This document shows, piece by piece, positions 53,500-64,000 of a DNA stretch of 64,000 nucleotides. Under the pieces are notes generated by a model, which worked only from the letters and a program-made list of their open reading frames with translations, was not told where the DNA came from and did not search any database. Position 1 is the first letter of the stretch. Every line of letters begins with the position of its first letter. The position numbers and the translations under genes were made by a program. Source of the DNA: Prostheceraeus crozeri (lineage: Eukaryota > Platyhelminthes > Polycladida > Euryleptidae); contig CAJQUW010001840.1 of NCBI GenBank assembly GCA_907163375.1, positions 186,001 to 250,000 of the forward strand, written 5' to 3'.

Positions 53500-56400
53500 T
53501 TAAAGTGATCAGTTATTTCCATTCTCATTTCTAGTTCATTATATAATCACGTGCTTTTTATCTATCAATATTCGATAAACTCCTTTTATATTATCTACAT
53601 CGTACACTAAATGATGAAAGTCATGTAACGACTTAGAATTTCTGAGCTGCAGAGAAAAGAGAATGACCTAGTCCCATTCTCAAACAGCCACAAATTTTGA
53701 AAATGATTCCTCTTTTAAAATACATACTTTAATATACAAGTAAAGAATGAACTGCCAACCTCAGAAGTACCAATCATAACTTTCAATGGAATTGGAAGAA
53801 CATGTGTATCCGGGAAAACGACCACCTTCAACGTCAATCCACAAGAAAATGCCTGTTAAATGATCATAATAATTGCAACTTACCAGGAATAACGAGACCA
53901 CTTTAGAAAAAAATACATGCACTTAAGTTTTTCACTTTTATTTATAGATCTACCATTAAATATTACGTGCAATTATATACAGATTTAGATAGTTCTATAT
54001 ATAACGAAATTATCAACCGACCTTTTGATATGGCATATTTGAATTAGTTAGCATTGCTCGGTTAATATCATTTGATATTAACCGGGCTGTTCAAGGTCAA
54101 TGACATACGGTAGTCTAGTCATGTCAAGTTTTGATAATGCCATGAATTTGGAATACATGCACATGTACTCGCCACGCAAATATATTTTGGTTTGATCAGT
54201 CTAAAATTGACAGATATTCTCATCTGATACAGAAAGAAGGCACAAATATAAAAAGAAGAACTAGCCCTATGTAAATAATATCAGGATATCTGTTGAAAAC
54301 TGTAAAACATACGTGTGTATTTAACGAAAATCAGAAAACAATTAAAAAAATAAATCTACTAGTGCAAAAAGTCTAAACATAACAACTCCTTAATTACATC
54401 TCTACACAAATTTGCATCATCTTCTTACTTAATATGGGCCTACATAAATATAAAAGCAATGAGTAACTTTTGAACAATATGCCAACAAGACGGCCCAATC
54501 ATTACAACAATCTTTCACTCGTTCACAATCAAGTCAATGTCATCATCTATAGAGCTAACTGAACTGTTACAATCTTCACAACACGGGGTTTGAAAGACGG
54601 TTTCTCAGTTTTGTGTGTGTCGGTGCGTATAAGCTGAATACTCGCTCCGTACCAGCACTGGATGGAGGGCAACTGTGGACACCAGCTGCAAGCTCAGCAA
54701 ATTTCCACAAAGACGTTTTCATCTGCATTTACTTGGACGAACCGCCAAACTTGACGGCTTACATATATTTGATTTCATTTGAAAAACAGGTAATATGAAA
54801 GATATACAAGACAATAAATCAGTTATCGACCGCTAAAGCTCCTTTATCCTTTTACCGACGACAAGCAGATTTAGATGTAACCTGACTTCTGACTGCTCCC
54901 TGATAAATAATGGTCTTCAAGAAAGAAACCTTCACCGAGCGCAAACATCACTGATAAACAGGGGCCATAAAAAAATTATTTCAAATAATTGCTACAATTT
55001 GATGCAATTAATTAATAATATTTCTCAATTGACGAAATTAAGCTGACAATCCATTTGATTTTTTGGATAAAATTATTGCAATTAATTATTGGTCGGCCTA
55101 CATAACGTACATTACCTATATGCGGGGATGAGAACGGGCAGTTAGGGGCTCTGACAAAAAATCAACTTTTGAATGGCCCTAACACGGAATCCTCTAAAAT
55201 TCCGTGGGCCCTTATAGTCAGTAGATGACGCAAGTCAGACAAAATGACGCCAAGTTGGACATTTTGACGCAGTCAGACTTTTTGACGCAAATGGACTTTG
55301 TTCCGCACGCTCGCATCTCACCAAATTTGGTGTACAGGTGAGTTTTGCTGAGATGTATTGATTACATGCTTTCAATAATTTCCGCCGGTTTCGGTTTCGG
55401 ACTCAAGATTTTCGTTCTTACTGACGCAAGTCATACTTTTTGACTCACGACGATATTCTGACACGTTGGACTATTAGACTCAAGTCAGACGTTTTGACGC
55501 ATATTGAATATTTGACTCAGGATTGCATAATAAGTTGGAGGGGAGAATCATGCATTCATAATCGCGATCAACCATCACAGAGTAAGTTACAGAACGTCTC
55601 TACCTCTTCATATAGTTTAGGCTTGCATGCAAATATGGCCTGGTAGAATCAGATGGATTGGTTGACGAGGTCCCCTTAGAATCTATTATTCAAGATAGTC
55701 AATAAATAGGCTACCAAAATCTAATTGAAGTGGGTAAATTTCAAGGTGCCGAATTCCCTGACTATATAGTAGGGTGACCGCCTGTCTTGCATAAATGCAT
55801 CATATTAAATCGAGAAATTATTTTTTTCCAATATATGTTAGACACTGATGATAGAGCACTAGACAGATTTGGCAAATAACTCACAGCAATTTTTAGTCGT
55901 CACTTAGCGACATGCAGAAATTTTGCACAAATACAGTAAAAACAGAAAATGAAAACTGCGTCAACATGCTCAGGGCAAGTTGCCATACAAATCCTAGAAT
56001 TATTCATCTTGATCAAATGACAACCATTTACACAATAATATAACCATAATTTGGCAGAAGTTCGCAAAGTATCAATATTCAATGGTCTACAAAATATAAA
56101 AATATTTGTATAGTTTCTGGGTGCAGAAAATAAAGAAACGGGTAGTAAAACTGCCAAGTCTCATACGATTTCTTAAATGTTCTGTAATCACAAGCGTGAC
56201 ATTTTAAGCTAGGCCTAATTCTCAGTGTCGACTCGTGCGTGAATCCAATCACCACTTATTTGTCACCTTGAAAAAACGCTTCCTCAGGGAAAGAATTTTG
56301 CCGCGTCACACTTGTGAATTTTGCACAATAGCATTCCTATAGCAAAATTCTCAACAGCTGAAATCAATACAAATCATAAAAAATTGACAAACCTGCAATC

Positions 56401-58360
56401 TTAAGACCACACATGAGCCTCAAGCAGAAAACTGTGAAAATGACCCTTTAGTTTGAGATGATGAATTGATACGCATGCAGTACGTGGGCAAAAAAGTTAA
56501 AAAATGCCGAACTACTCACTAAGAAAAACATACAGTAGATTCTATCTGCAACTTACAAATACCTAGTGCTATGAATTGGATATTAAGGCCTATACTTTAA
56601 CAAAGCTAGGGGACATCTTTGTCAATTAAGGTGCTTTTATTCGACATTCTTCTCTACAAGGTCACTTTGTTAACAGCTTGCCCCTGTCCACCTTATCATT
56701 CTAATGCCTATGAAACAAAATTTCAACAATATCTTTATTGAAAGTCCATTTCCAGCCCCCAAAAGCAAAGTAGCTGCATGCTATAAAATAGTGTCATTTC
56801 TTTAATGGCGTTTACCACAATTCACGTCTTTCAGTTGCTTCAATTACATATAACTTTTGGAAAGCGTGCATGGGCATGTTTCGCCTGTCTGTTCATTGGA
56901 ATTTAAATGCAACATAAAATTGGCAACATCCTACTGCTACGAATATAAGCCTTATGCATAGTGTTAAATAGGTACATGTATATTCGCATTTGCAGGAATG
57001 GACAAAAATGTAATTTCATACTACGTATAATACATTTCTACTATAAATTTATATTTGGCTTCAAATGAAAAACGGCTATATAGCAGTGAGCTTACAAAAC
57101 ACAGTAAAGTCATCGTTAACACCAGCAAATAATCTATAAATTAATTCATCGATTTAAGTAATACAATTAGCCTGATGCGTATGTACACAAACTTGGTTGT
57201 AGAGAAATATGGACCGAAAGGAAGGATGCTTGTCAAGAAGCAGTCAACTAGATAGCGGCATAGGAACGAGGCAGCATTTTAGGTATGAGTTCTTGAGAAG
57301 GATCTTCTCCATTTCACATAGGCCTGCCGTGAAACAGATTTTGAATCTGCATTTTGCTGTCGAAATTGAAATTCGGTCGTATTGAAAAATACATCATTTT
57401 GAGTAATGACTTGTCTCATGTCATTGTTATAATAATGGATATGGCTTGCGGTTTGAATTTTAGCCTGAATGACGGTTTAGCCTATGCATGTACTTTTTCA
57501 TGTACTGCGGTATCATCAGCCCGTCTCTATTTCTTCTTTCATCTCTCAAAAAGGATTCGTTGTTTACACCAAAGTACAATTTGTTAGGAGAATTTTTCCC
57601 ATTGCTTCATAGTTATCAAAATTCATGTAGAAGGATAAAATCGACACTGCAGCGACTGGCTCATCAATTTTTCTGAGCATCAAAGTCGAAAGTCCAGTAT
57701 AATAGACTTTGCTTGAGGTCATATCGGTGAGGGCATCTGAAGAATCCTTCTTCGGGATAGTGTGGTGCATCAAGGAGATTTGTATTTACATGTGTGTTAA
57801 CTGGGAATTCTGATTTGGGACAGTACTATAGTACCTGCAGTATTCTAGTTGAACGTAGTTGGTACACTACATGTATAGGCCTACTTGCTTTTCATCTTAC
57901 TCCATTTGTTTCCAGTCTTCATGGATTGTATTAGGCTTACATCCTTCGCTATAGCTTTGCTGATGATGCTTCCCATTTTGTGCCGTCCAAAATTAATGTC
58001 TCCCATTTTTGTTTGATCTCGCTCGTGCAGAATTCGAGAGATTTTTGAAAACCTAAAAGCCTAGAAAAATTTGTATTTTGGCCGGGGAGGCCTGAACTAA
58101 TGGCAACATTTTGATAACGTTGGAGAACTGATAATACTATCATCATTGTTCTATGATATATTGTTCTATGTAATACTAATATAGAACTACTATAATAAAG
58201 TACTATAAATAGCTACTATATATATTATAATACTAATTATTGTTTTTGGAATTCACACTGTATTTGATGAACACGATTATCGCAAACAGACGATTCTTCA
58301 TGATGAATCAAAAGTACGTTGAGGTATCTTCTTGAAGAATTTATTGGCTACAAAATTGCA
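53500..58360. other. Long non-coding stretch
   Basis: About 4.9 kb without a supportable gene. The only structure I see is the paired degenerate array at 55227-55520. Frames at 54613, 55900 (-), 57354 and 57488 look like chance. Confidence 0.5.
55227..55520 (+). repeat. Two arrays of a degenerate 17-21-bp GACKCA unit
   Basis: Four units from 55227 and about six from 55421 each begin GACGCA, GACTCA or GACACG and continue with AAGTCAGAC-like and TTTT-ending sequence. Spacing varies between about 17 and 21 bp. The 115 bp between the arrays is unrelated. Confidence 0.6.
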
Positions 58361-58364
58361 ATAA

Positions 58365-58440
58365 AAACTATGTAGACTTACAGGACCGACGTTTCGTGTA
58401 TTCACGCTTCTTAAGGGGCAAAAAAGCTAAAAACAATCAA
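58365..58440 (-). other. Possible Penelope-like 3' end
   Basis: On the minus strand CTTAAGAAGCGTGAATACAC then GAAACGTCGGTCC resembles the conserved tail (AAGAAG...GAAACGTC) found after the GIY-YIG stop in Penelope-like elements. No coding part is attached. Confidence 0.4.
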
Positions 58441-58840
58441 CAGAAAGTCAGTAGAGCGTCAGGAGGGACAAGCATAGTCAATTGCGCAGTGGGTTAAAGA
58501 ATTCTACCCTTACAATAATTGGTCAAAATCTTTTGCAAAAGTTGCCAGAAACATAACGTTATAAAGATTTTTTGTTTTGCTTCATCTTCGAATTGACAAT
58601 TTTATTATAGAAGAGTAGAAGTGCATGCCTCACGACAATTCTCTGAGGAAAGTCTACCTAAATAAAACTCGGAATCATTTCAACTACTGGACCCTATTAT
58701 GTGAGCCTAAACATTCTTTTTGCCATTCCATTACGGCCGGGTGGTGTGTCATCGATTTCATTATTACTGAGTAAGTAGGGTTGTCCGCCGACATTTCACA
58801 TGTCATTTTTCTATGAAAGTCGTTTATATAGCTCCAATTC

Positions 58841-58884
58841 CAAATTAGACGGCCTTAATTGCATGATTAAGGCCGTCTAATTTG
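58841..58884. repeat. Perfect 19-bp inverted repeat, 6-bp loop
   Basis: The arm CAAATTAGACGGCCTTAAT and its exact reverse complement are separated by TGCATG. This would form a very stable hairpin. Confidence 0.92.
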
Positions 58885-58895
58885 CTATGTGATAC

Positions 58896-58929
58896 CATTG
58901 AGGTAGGAGCATTTCACCATCCATCTTCT
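58896..58929. repeat. Dispersed repeat copy (pair with 30238)
   Basis: Near-identical to 30238-30271. It lies 12 bp after the perfect hairpin, whereas the other copy has no such hairpin. Confidence 0.75.
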
Positions 58930-59116
58930 CGTTCCCATTGAAAATGGCATTGAAGAGATTCCTATGCTTCACAATTATGATTAGTAGATATCTCAAGCTT
59001 GATATACTTAAATGTTCTGAGCTGCATGGGATCCGTAGAAAATCATCATTGATTTCAATCATTTGCAGATCAAAATCTTGGATTTTGATGTCAAAGATTT
59101 AGTTCTGTAACAATGC

Positions 59117-59199
59117 ATATATTACCTTTCAAATGATCTGTCTAAATCGTCTGGCGCTACGCCCCGACGATTTAGGCTGTCATTTGAAAGGTAATATAT
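59117..59199. repeat. Inverted repeat, 34-35-bp arms, 14-bp loop
   Basis: The left arm ATATATTACCTTTCAAATGA then CTAAATCGTC (59117-59151) pairs with the right arm at 59166-59199, with a few mismatches. The loop is TGGCGCTACGCCCC. Confidence 0.88.
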
Positions 59200-60143
59200 C
59201 TTCAGTGTTACTTCCTTTCGAGTGACACAGAGCGGTCGAATACATAGGCCTAATCCATTTCTATGGCCTGATCGCACGAGTTCAAAGATCACTAGTTGCA
59301 CAGAAATAGTCAAACAGCCACAACGAGATTCTGTTAGGAACAATGCCGAAAATGAGACTTTCACAGAATGAAATAAGCCTACCACGAAGCTGCGCATCTG
59401 CCGAGTTCTATCCGGTTCCTTATCTTGTCAGACACGATCAAAGAAAAACACATTTCAATGCAATAGAAAGAAGATTTTTTACATGGAGTTTCTTCAGATT
59501 ATTTTCTATGCGTGCAAATCTATCTGTGAGGCTATTCACATTCAGATTTGGCAAGCCTCCTAATGTTGAAAAATACAAGTATTTTCAGTAACTTTTCATG
59601 TATACCTAAAAGTCGTTAGTTTTGAATCCTCATGGATGCGTTGCTGTATCTACTGGATTAAAAATTACGTTGCTTGAGACTTGTCGGCATCTCTGTTATT
59701 TTTGTCTGTTTTTTCTGTTATTGCATGAAATGCATGAATGTTTTTAGTTGTGTGTACGTGTAAGTAGGTAAGATGAGAATCGTTATTCGGCTTTCAGTCA
59801 AAAACTGTGCCAGAAGCCAGTGGATCCCCGGATTGTATAGATTACAATTATCTGTCCGATCTGAGGATTAGTTGGTTTTTGGATTGTTCATCATTTGCGG
59901 ATAGCTTCACGCATCGAATGTATAACCAACGAATATCGAAATCAAATACTAGATGACAGCGTAGGGATAGCAAACTGATATTCAATAATGAGATATAATT
60001 TTCTTTTAGCAGCATATTTAAATTAAATCAAAAATGTTATCAGTTAGCCAAGCTGCTGTATTATTATCCAATCTTGCAAATTTTCATCGATATGACGACC
60101 TGTTCACGTAAAAAGGATTTTCAAATTACATCTTACATAAAAA
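59200..60143. other. Non-coding stretch
   Basis: No supportable gene or repeat is seen here. Confidence 0.45.
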
Positions 60144-60419
60144 TCAAAATATCAATGTCTGATAAGTTGAACATTCATCTTTGTTGAGGCTTGGTTTCAT
60201 AGATTTTATTAATGTGGCCTCTCTGAAACATAGGTTAATGCTGTTTGCATCAAACGCTATGATTTTGACTGTAAACGGGAAAGCTATGTTAGGAGAAGAG
60301 CAACTTAGGTGATGTTTGAGTACACTTGAGACTTTGTTTGTGGCATATCCTTTAATGCGTGTAGGGAGTGAACGGACTGTACTCCCGATATAATTACTTT
60401 TACACGTTTTGCATGTTAT
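60144..60419 (-). pseudogene. Penelope-like GIY-YIG domain, 3' part, split by a piggyBac insertion
   Basis: The minus strand reads ITCKTCKSNYIGSTVRSLPT, then RIKGYATNKVSSVLKHHL and CFREATLIKSMKPSLNKDE, ending at 60144. YIGST and the following Arg are GIY-YIG hallmarks. The residues before ITC in the open frame belong to the piggyBac end. Across the 3 kb insertion, at 63498 and up, the minus strand supplies the expected upstream cysteine-containing segment in the same frame. The domain itself has no visible stop. Confidence 0.8.
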
Positions 60420-63400
60420 CCTGTTGAGCCCCGAGGACGTGCAGAGCACGTCCTGTGATAATTGCTTCAATTGCCCAATATATCATTAACTACATGCTCT
60501 CAACTGACAAAGACGTGCAGTGCACGTCCTTTTCTCATTTCATCTAATTGACAATGTAGGAGATCGACTACACTCCGACAACTGACATAGACAAATGCAA
60601 AATCGTTTGATATGCTTTGCAATACATTCATGTTGCATACAATAATGATTATTTATGCAATTATAGATTTTATGGATATTTAAATTCATCCGTACAGATA
60701 TTTTACTTTAAGTTACTTTCATGAATAAAGTATAAGGAACGATGAGTCAATTCCAGATTTTTATTCGAATCCTATTCAATTTTCAGATGATATTTAGAAT
60801 CTTAATTATCCGTGCAGAATTGCTGTAAAAATACAGGCATGAAGTATAATGATTTCGATCTCTATGATGCTTATCTCACAGTGAGTTATTCTAAGTATAA
60901 TGCGAAACAATGCAAAGCGCTATTGATTTCAATGTCATTAAATTTGAATACGATTGACTTCAAATCATCCGAATGCGCAGATATCTATGAAATTCTTCTC
61001 ACAGTTCTGTACAACATAATGAATGCGTGGCTAATATATTTCAAAAATCGCTATTGGTTTCGCTGACGTCAATTATTCCGATTCAACATTGCATTGTATA
61101 CTAAACTGTCGTAAAAACCTTTTTCTCAATTCAATCTCGTCATGCAAAAGAGAAGGTGCTTATCAGCGAAGCAAATTGCCGCACAGCTCAATGCTTTGGA
61201 TGACAGTAGCTACTCTGAAGATAGTACAAGTAGTGATGACGATGAAGACAACGATATTCCCAACATCGCAACTGACATAAGACAAGGAGAGTGGACTTTC
61301 GTTGAAGAGGGCCATGACTTTCTCGAGATTCGTAATTTGCAATTCACCCAAGAAAGTGGAATAAATCTTACTTACGATGTGCCATCTGACGTGAATAATA
61401 ACATTGAATTCTTCATTGATTTATTTCTTGATGACAATCTATTCCAACTGCTATGCGACTGGACAAACAAGAAAGCTGAACTGACTTTCGAAGAGTACGA
61501 CGTGAGCCCCGAGAACAACCTACCGGCATCATTGGCGAAATGGCGTCCTGCTACCATTATTGAAATGAAAAAGGTCATCGGAATTATGTTATGTATGAGA
61601 TTGAACCAAAAGCCAGAAATTCGACATTATTGGTCAAGAAACATCCTATATAAAAGTGACTTTTTTCAGAGTCCGCATTGCCTTCCTCGAAATCGGTTTG
61701 AGGAGGTCGTGAAATTTCTTCGGTTTTGTGATTACAGTGACTTGGATGATAATGACACTCTTCGAAAAATTCGCCCTTTTCTATCTTTTGCCCAAGAAAA
61801 ATGTAAGACTGTCTATAAGCCGAAGCAAGACATTTGTGTTGATGAGAGTCTGCTATTATACAAAGGCAGAATCCATTTTCGACGATACATACCTTCGAAG
61901 AGATCGCGATATGGTATGCTGACGTACTGCCTATGCGAAAGTTCTACCGGATATACTTGGAACATTGAGGTAGCAGCAGGAAAAAAGGAGAACGAAAACA
62001 TACTGAAGGACGTCTCGGATGATGCTAAAAACTTTACTTTCAGCGAGAAAATTGTGATCGCTCTTCTTGCCGACCTATCAAATTGTGGATATCATCTTTA
62101 CGTTGATAACTTTTTTACAAGTGTCCGTCTGGCTGCGTATCTTTACGAAAGGAATACTTTGCTTACGGGAACTATTCGTCCTTTCCGTGGTGTTCCACAG
62201 ATTTTGCGAGATAAGAACGTTCCGGCAAAATCACACGCATTCTGCAGAAAGGACGAGGTTTTGTGTGTGAAGGCAGTCGAGCGAAAGTCATCTGGCCTCA
62301 AAACAATTTACTTGGTCGACACTGCGAACACCGCTGGTACTTCCTCGCATCAAAGGATTTTACGCGGAGGAGTTGAAGATAACATCAACAAATCATGGTC
62401 TGTCCTGGCATACAATAAATGAATGGGTGGTGTGGACTCGCGAGACGGTAGTCTGCATCAATACAACATGGCAAGAAAGAACTACAAGTGGTTTACAAAA
62501 CTTGGAATTCACCTGACACATGTCATGATCCGGAACTCGTGGATTGTATACAAAAGTTGTGGTGGAAACTGTGATTTCCTAAGCTATCAAGAAAAAGTCA
62601 TTGAAAATTTTGTTGTGAAAAGTGGTCAAATTCGACGCTCTGGACCTTCGGGAGGTCGGTTGCCTCTCAACGCGAAAGATTCAACAGTCTGCACGCCCTC
62701 AAACGACTTTCGCCTCGTCCGAACAAAGAACGCCCGGCAAAGAAATGCCGCATTTGCGCGAGTGATGGTCGCAGGAAGGAGACTGTTTTTGTGTGTCCGG
62801 ATTGCCCAACAACACCAGCGCTATGCGTTGAAGAGCTATGCGTTGCGAGGAAGATTCATAATGCGGCAATCATCCTGTTATGTTTAGTTTTTATTTGTTA
62901 AGTCCTTACTATGGATCTTATCAGGATGCTATACATGTATATAATAATAATGTTTGATGCATTACATAGAAAAGTGTTTGTATATATTTACATGTAAAGA
63001 GGTCACGCTAATTACAGTTGATTCAAGTTTTAATTGATTAATGAAGTTTCAGAGTACTGGGGCGAAGAATGGTTAGCATAATAATGGTTAGCAAATAATA
63101 GCTCAGCATTATTATGCAGGAATTTTGCAATCTAATGATAATTTTATATAAAACGAAGTCTAGTTTAGAATAGCGTAAATTTATACATGTACAGTAGAAG
63201 TTCATCAGTTATTTGGCCTAAATACATTTATTAAGTATAGTCCTAACCTACTACAGGTGTATTTTAGACATTAGTTTATTCATTTAAAGAATCCTAGGAA
63301 TTCCAAGGACGTGCTCTGCACGTCTTTGTCAGTTGGTGTAGTGTATCGCAGGACGTGCTCAGCACGTCCTTGTCAGTTGAGGTAGTGAAAGTTAATATAT

Positions 63401-63493
63401 TGTTCTCAGAATCTGCCATACTCAATGGGACGTGCACTGCACTTCTTAGTCAGTTAGAGTCATGTATGATTTTAAAAACTGGGGCTCAACAGG
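60420..63493 (+). mobile_element. piggyBac element with perfect 13-bp TIRs and TTAT duplication
   Basis: This 3,074-bp element begins CCTGTTGAGCCCC and ends with the exact inverse GGGGCTCAACAGG. TTAT lies directly outside both ends (60416-60419 and 63494-63497), instead of the usual TTAA. Palindromes of the form GGACGTGCNNNGCACGTCC occur twice near the left end (60435-60453, 60512-60528) and three times near the right end (63307-63325, 63351-63369, 63428-63446), the latter each followed by GTCAGTT. It contains a nearly complete transposase. Confidence 0.92.
61142..62901 (+). pseudogene. piggyBac transposase, in-frame TGA and C-terminal frameshift
   Basis: ATG 61142 opens a frame of 426 codons. 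The N-terminus is acidic (residues 20-45). The core has D234 in ICVDESLL and D322 in LYVDNFFTS. Codon 427 is TGA (62420-62422), and reading continues in frame with MGGVDSRD, giving the third Asp at codon 432. Then follow IRNSWIVYKSCGG and YQEKVIENFVV. After about 62640-62690 the frame changes, and the C-terminal zinc domain KKCRICASDGRRKE with VFVCPDCPTTPALCVE lies in the next frame, ending at 62901. Only two lesions separate it from a full gene. The fresh-looking ends and duplication agree with a young insertion. Confidence 0.88.
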
Positions 63494-63497
63494 TTAT

Positions 63498-63640
63498 TTC
63501 ATGCACTACCATAGCTCTCAAACAGATGTTGCTGTCAGCAATAACGCACTGATTCAATTTACACTTACGTTTGGAATGTGATTTTCTATTACGAATGGCT
63601 ATTTAGGAAGGCGACATGCAGTGCTTCAGCATCATCATTG
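63498..63640 (-). pseudogene. Penelope-like element, upstream part of the split GIY-YIG region
   Basis: The minus strand from about 63580 down to 63498 reads CKLNQCVIADSNICL then RAMVVHEI, the cysteine-bearing linker that normally precedes the GIY-YIG domain. It is in phase with ITCKTCK at 60419 if one TTAT copy is counted. Further upstream I see no clear element sequence before the window ends. Confidence 0.65.
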
Positions 63641-64000
63641 TGCGTAACTTAGCTATGGTACAATGTAGACGAAAGTAGACAGTAATGTTTTCTCGTAATG
63701 ATGATATCTGCACATGCATGTGATAGATATTTCAGACGTCTAATTATCGTATGTCTACATGTGTATTCATACCATTGCTGCCCACTGCGATTTCTTGTTT
63801 TTTTAGATTCACTCATTTTCTAATCCCAGCATATAAAAATATCTTTAAGAACCTCAGAACCCTATCGAATGCTTAGAGTGAATTTTGGTAGCCTATTTTG
63901 GCTTCAATTCATAAATAACAATATCAAGAAAATAACAAAAATCAATGAAAAACATAGCCTGAAAGGGATGTGACATCTGCTGATATCCTTCTATTCTTGT
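63641..64000. other. Unassigned end of window
   Basis: No recognisable coding sequence. It may be the decayed upstream part of the Penelope-like element. Confidence 0.4.

Noticed and set aside
60812-61066. 84-residue frame upstream of the piggyBac transposase
   Set aside because: It lies in the 5' untranslated part of the element and shows no domain.
62420-62422. Selenocysteine or programmed readthrough at the piggyBac TGA
   Set aside because: A further frameshift breaks the C-terminal domain, which fits ordinary decay better.
1-64000. Bacterial or viral origin of the window
   Set aside because: Introns, animal transposon families, long gene-free stretches and the absence of operons or viral structural genes argue against it.

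Overview
The window looks like nuclear DNA of a marine invertebrate animal. It is AT-rich, with long gene-free stretches, isolated reading frames rather than operons, GT-AG introns, polyadenylation-type signals and many animal DNA transposons and Penelope-like elements. The word TAGGCCT recurs often. I associate this, loosely and from memory, with echinoderms and related deuterostomes; the phylum is not proven. There are no rRNA genes, no CRISPR and nothing bacterial.

Host-type genes are few. A single-exon SLC16/monocarboxylate-transporter-like gene (832-2142, +) carries one premature stop. A diverged, frameshifted copy lies at 35297-36629 (-). The best candidate for a live host gene is the last coding exon of a GT31 (beta-1,3-galactosyltransferase family) enzyme at 26750-27893.

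The rest is a transposon graveyard with some well-preserved members. piggyBac: a 3' fragment at the left edge, a complete intact-looking element (6398-8995), a decayed copy (39345-40806), a bounded element with a frameshift and a lost catalytic Asp (42008-44552), and a bounded element with a TTAT duplication (60420-63493). Tc1/mariner: an IR/DR-type Tc1 element with an intron (23498-25289), a decayed DD34E-type element with iterated ends (32848-34988) and a DD41D mariner (about 44590-46014). Harbinger: a two-gene element (14868-17637). Retroelements: at least seven Penelope-like fragments, a 5'-truncated LINE with a TTCTC tail (20515-21890) and scattered LINE C-terminal remnants. Non-autonomous elements: several with TA flanks, three of which share CACTGTAAA-like termini and carry family-specific subterminal repeats.

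Nesting is visible in places. A piggyBac element sits inside a Penelope-like GIY-YIG domain, and removing it restores the frame. The Harbinger element sits inside a repeat with matching inverted ends. A tRNA-like module is followed by two 7SL-like modules at 28911-29260. Regions 10.2-14.3 kb, 17.8-20.4 kb, 21.9-23.5 kb and 50.1-58.3 kb hold no gene I can support.
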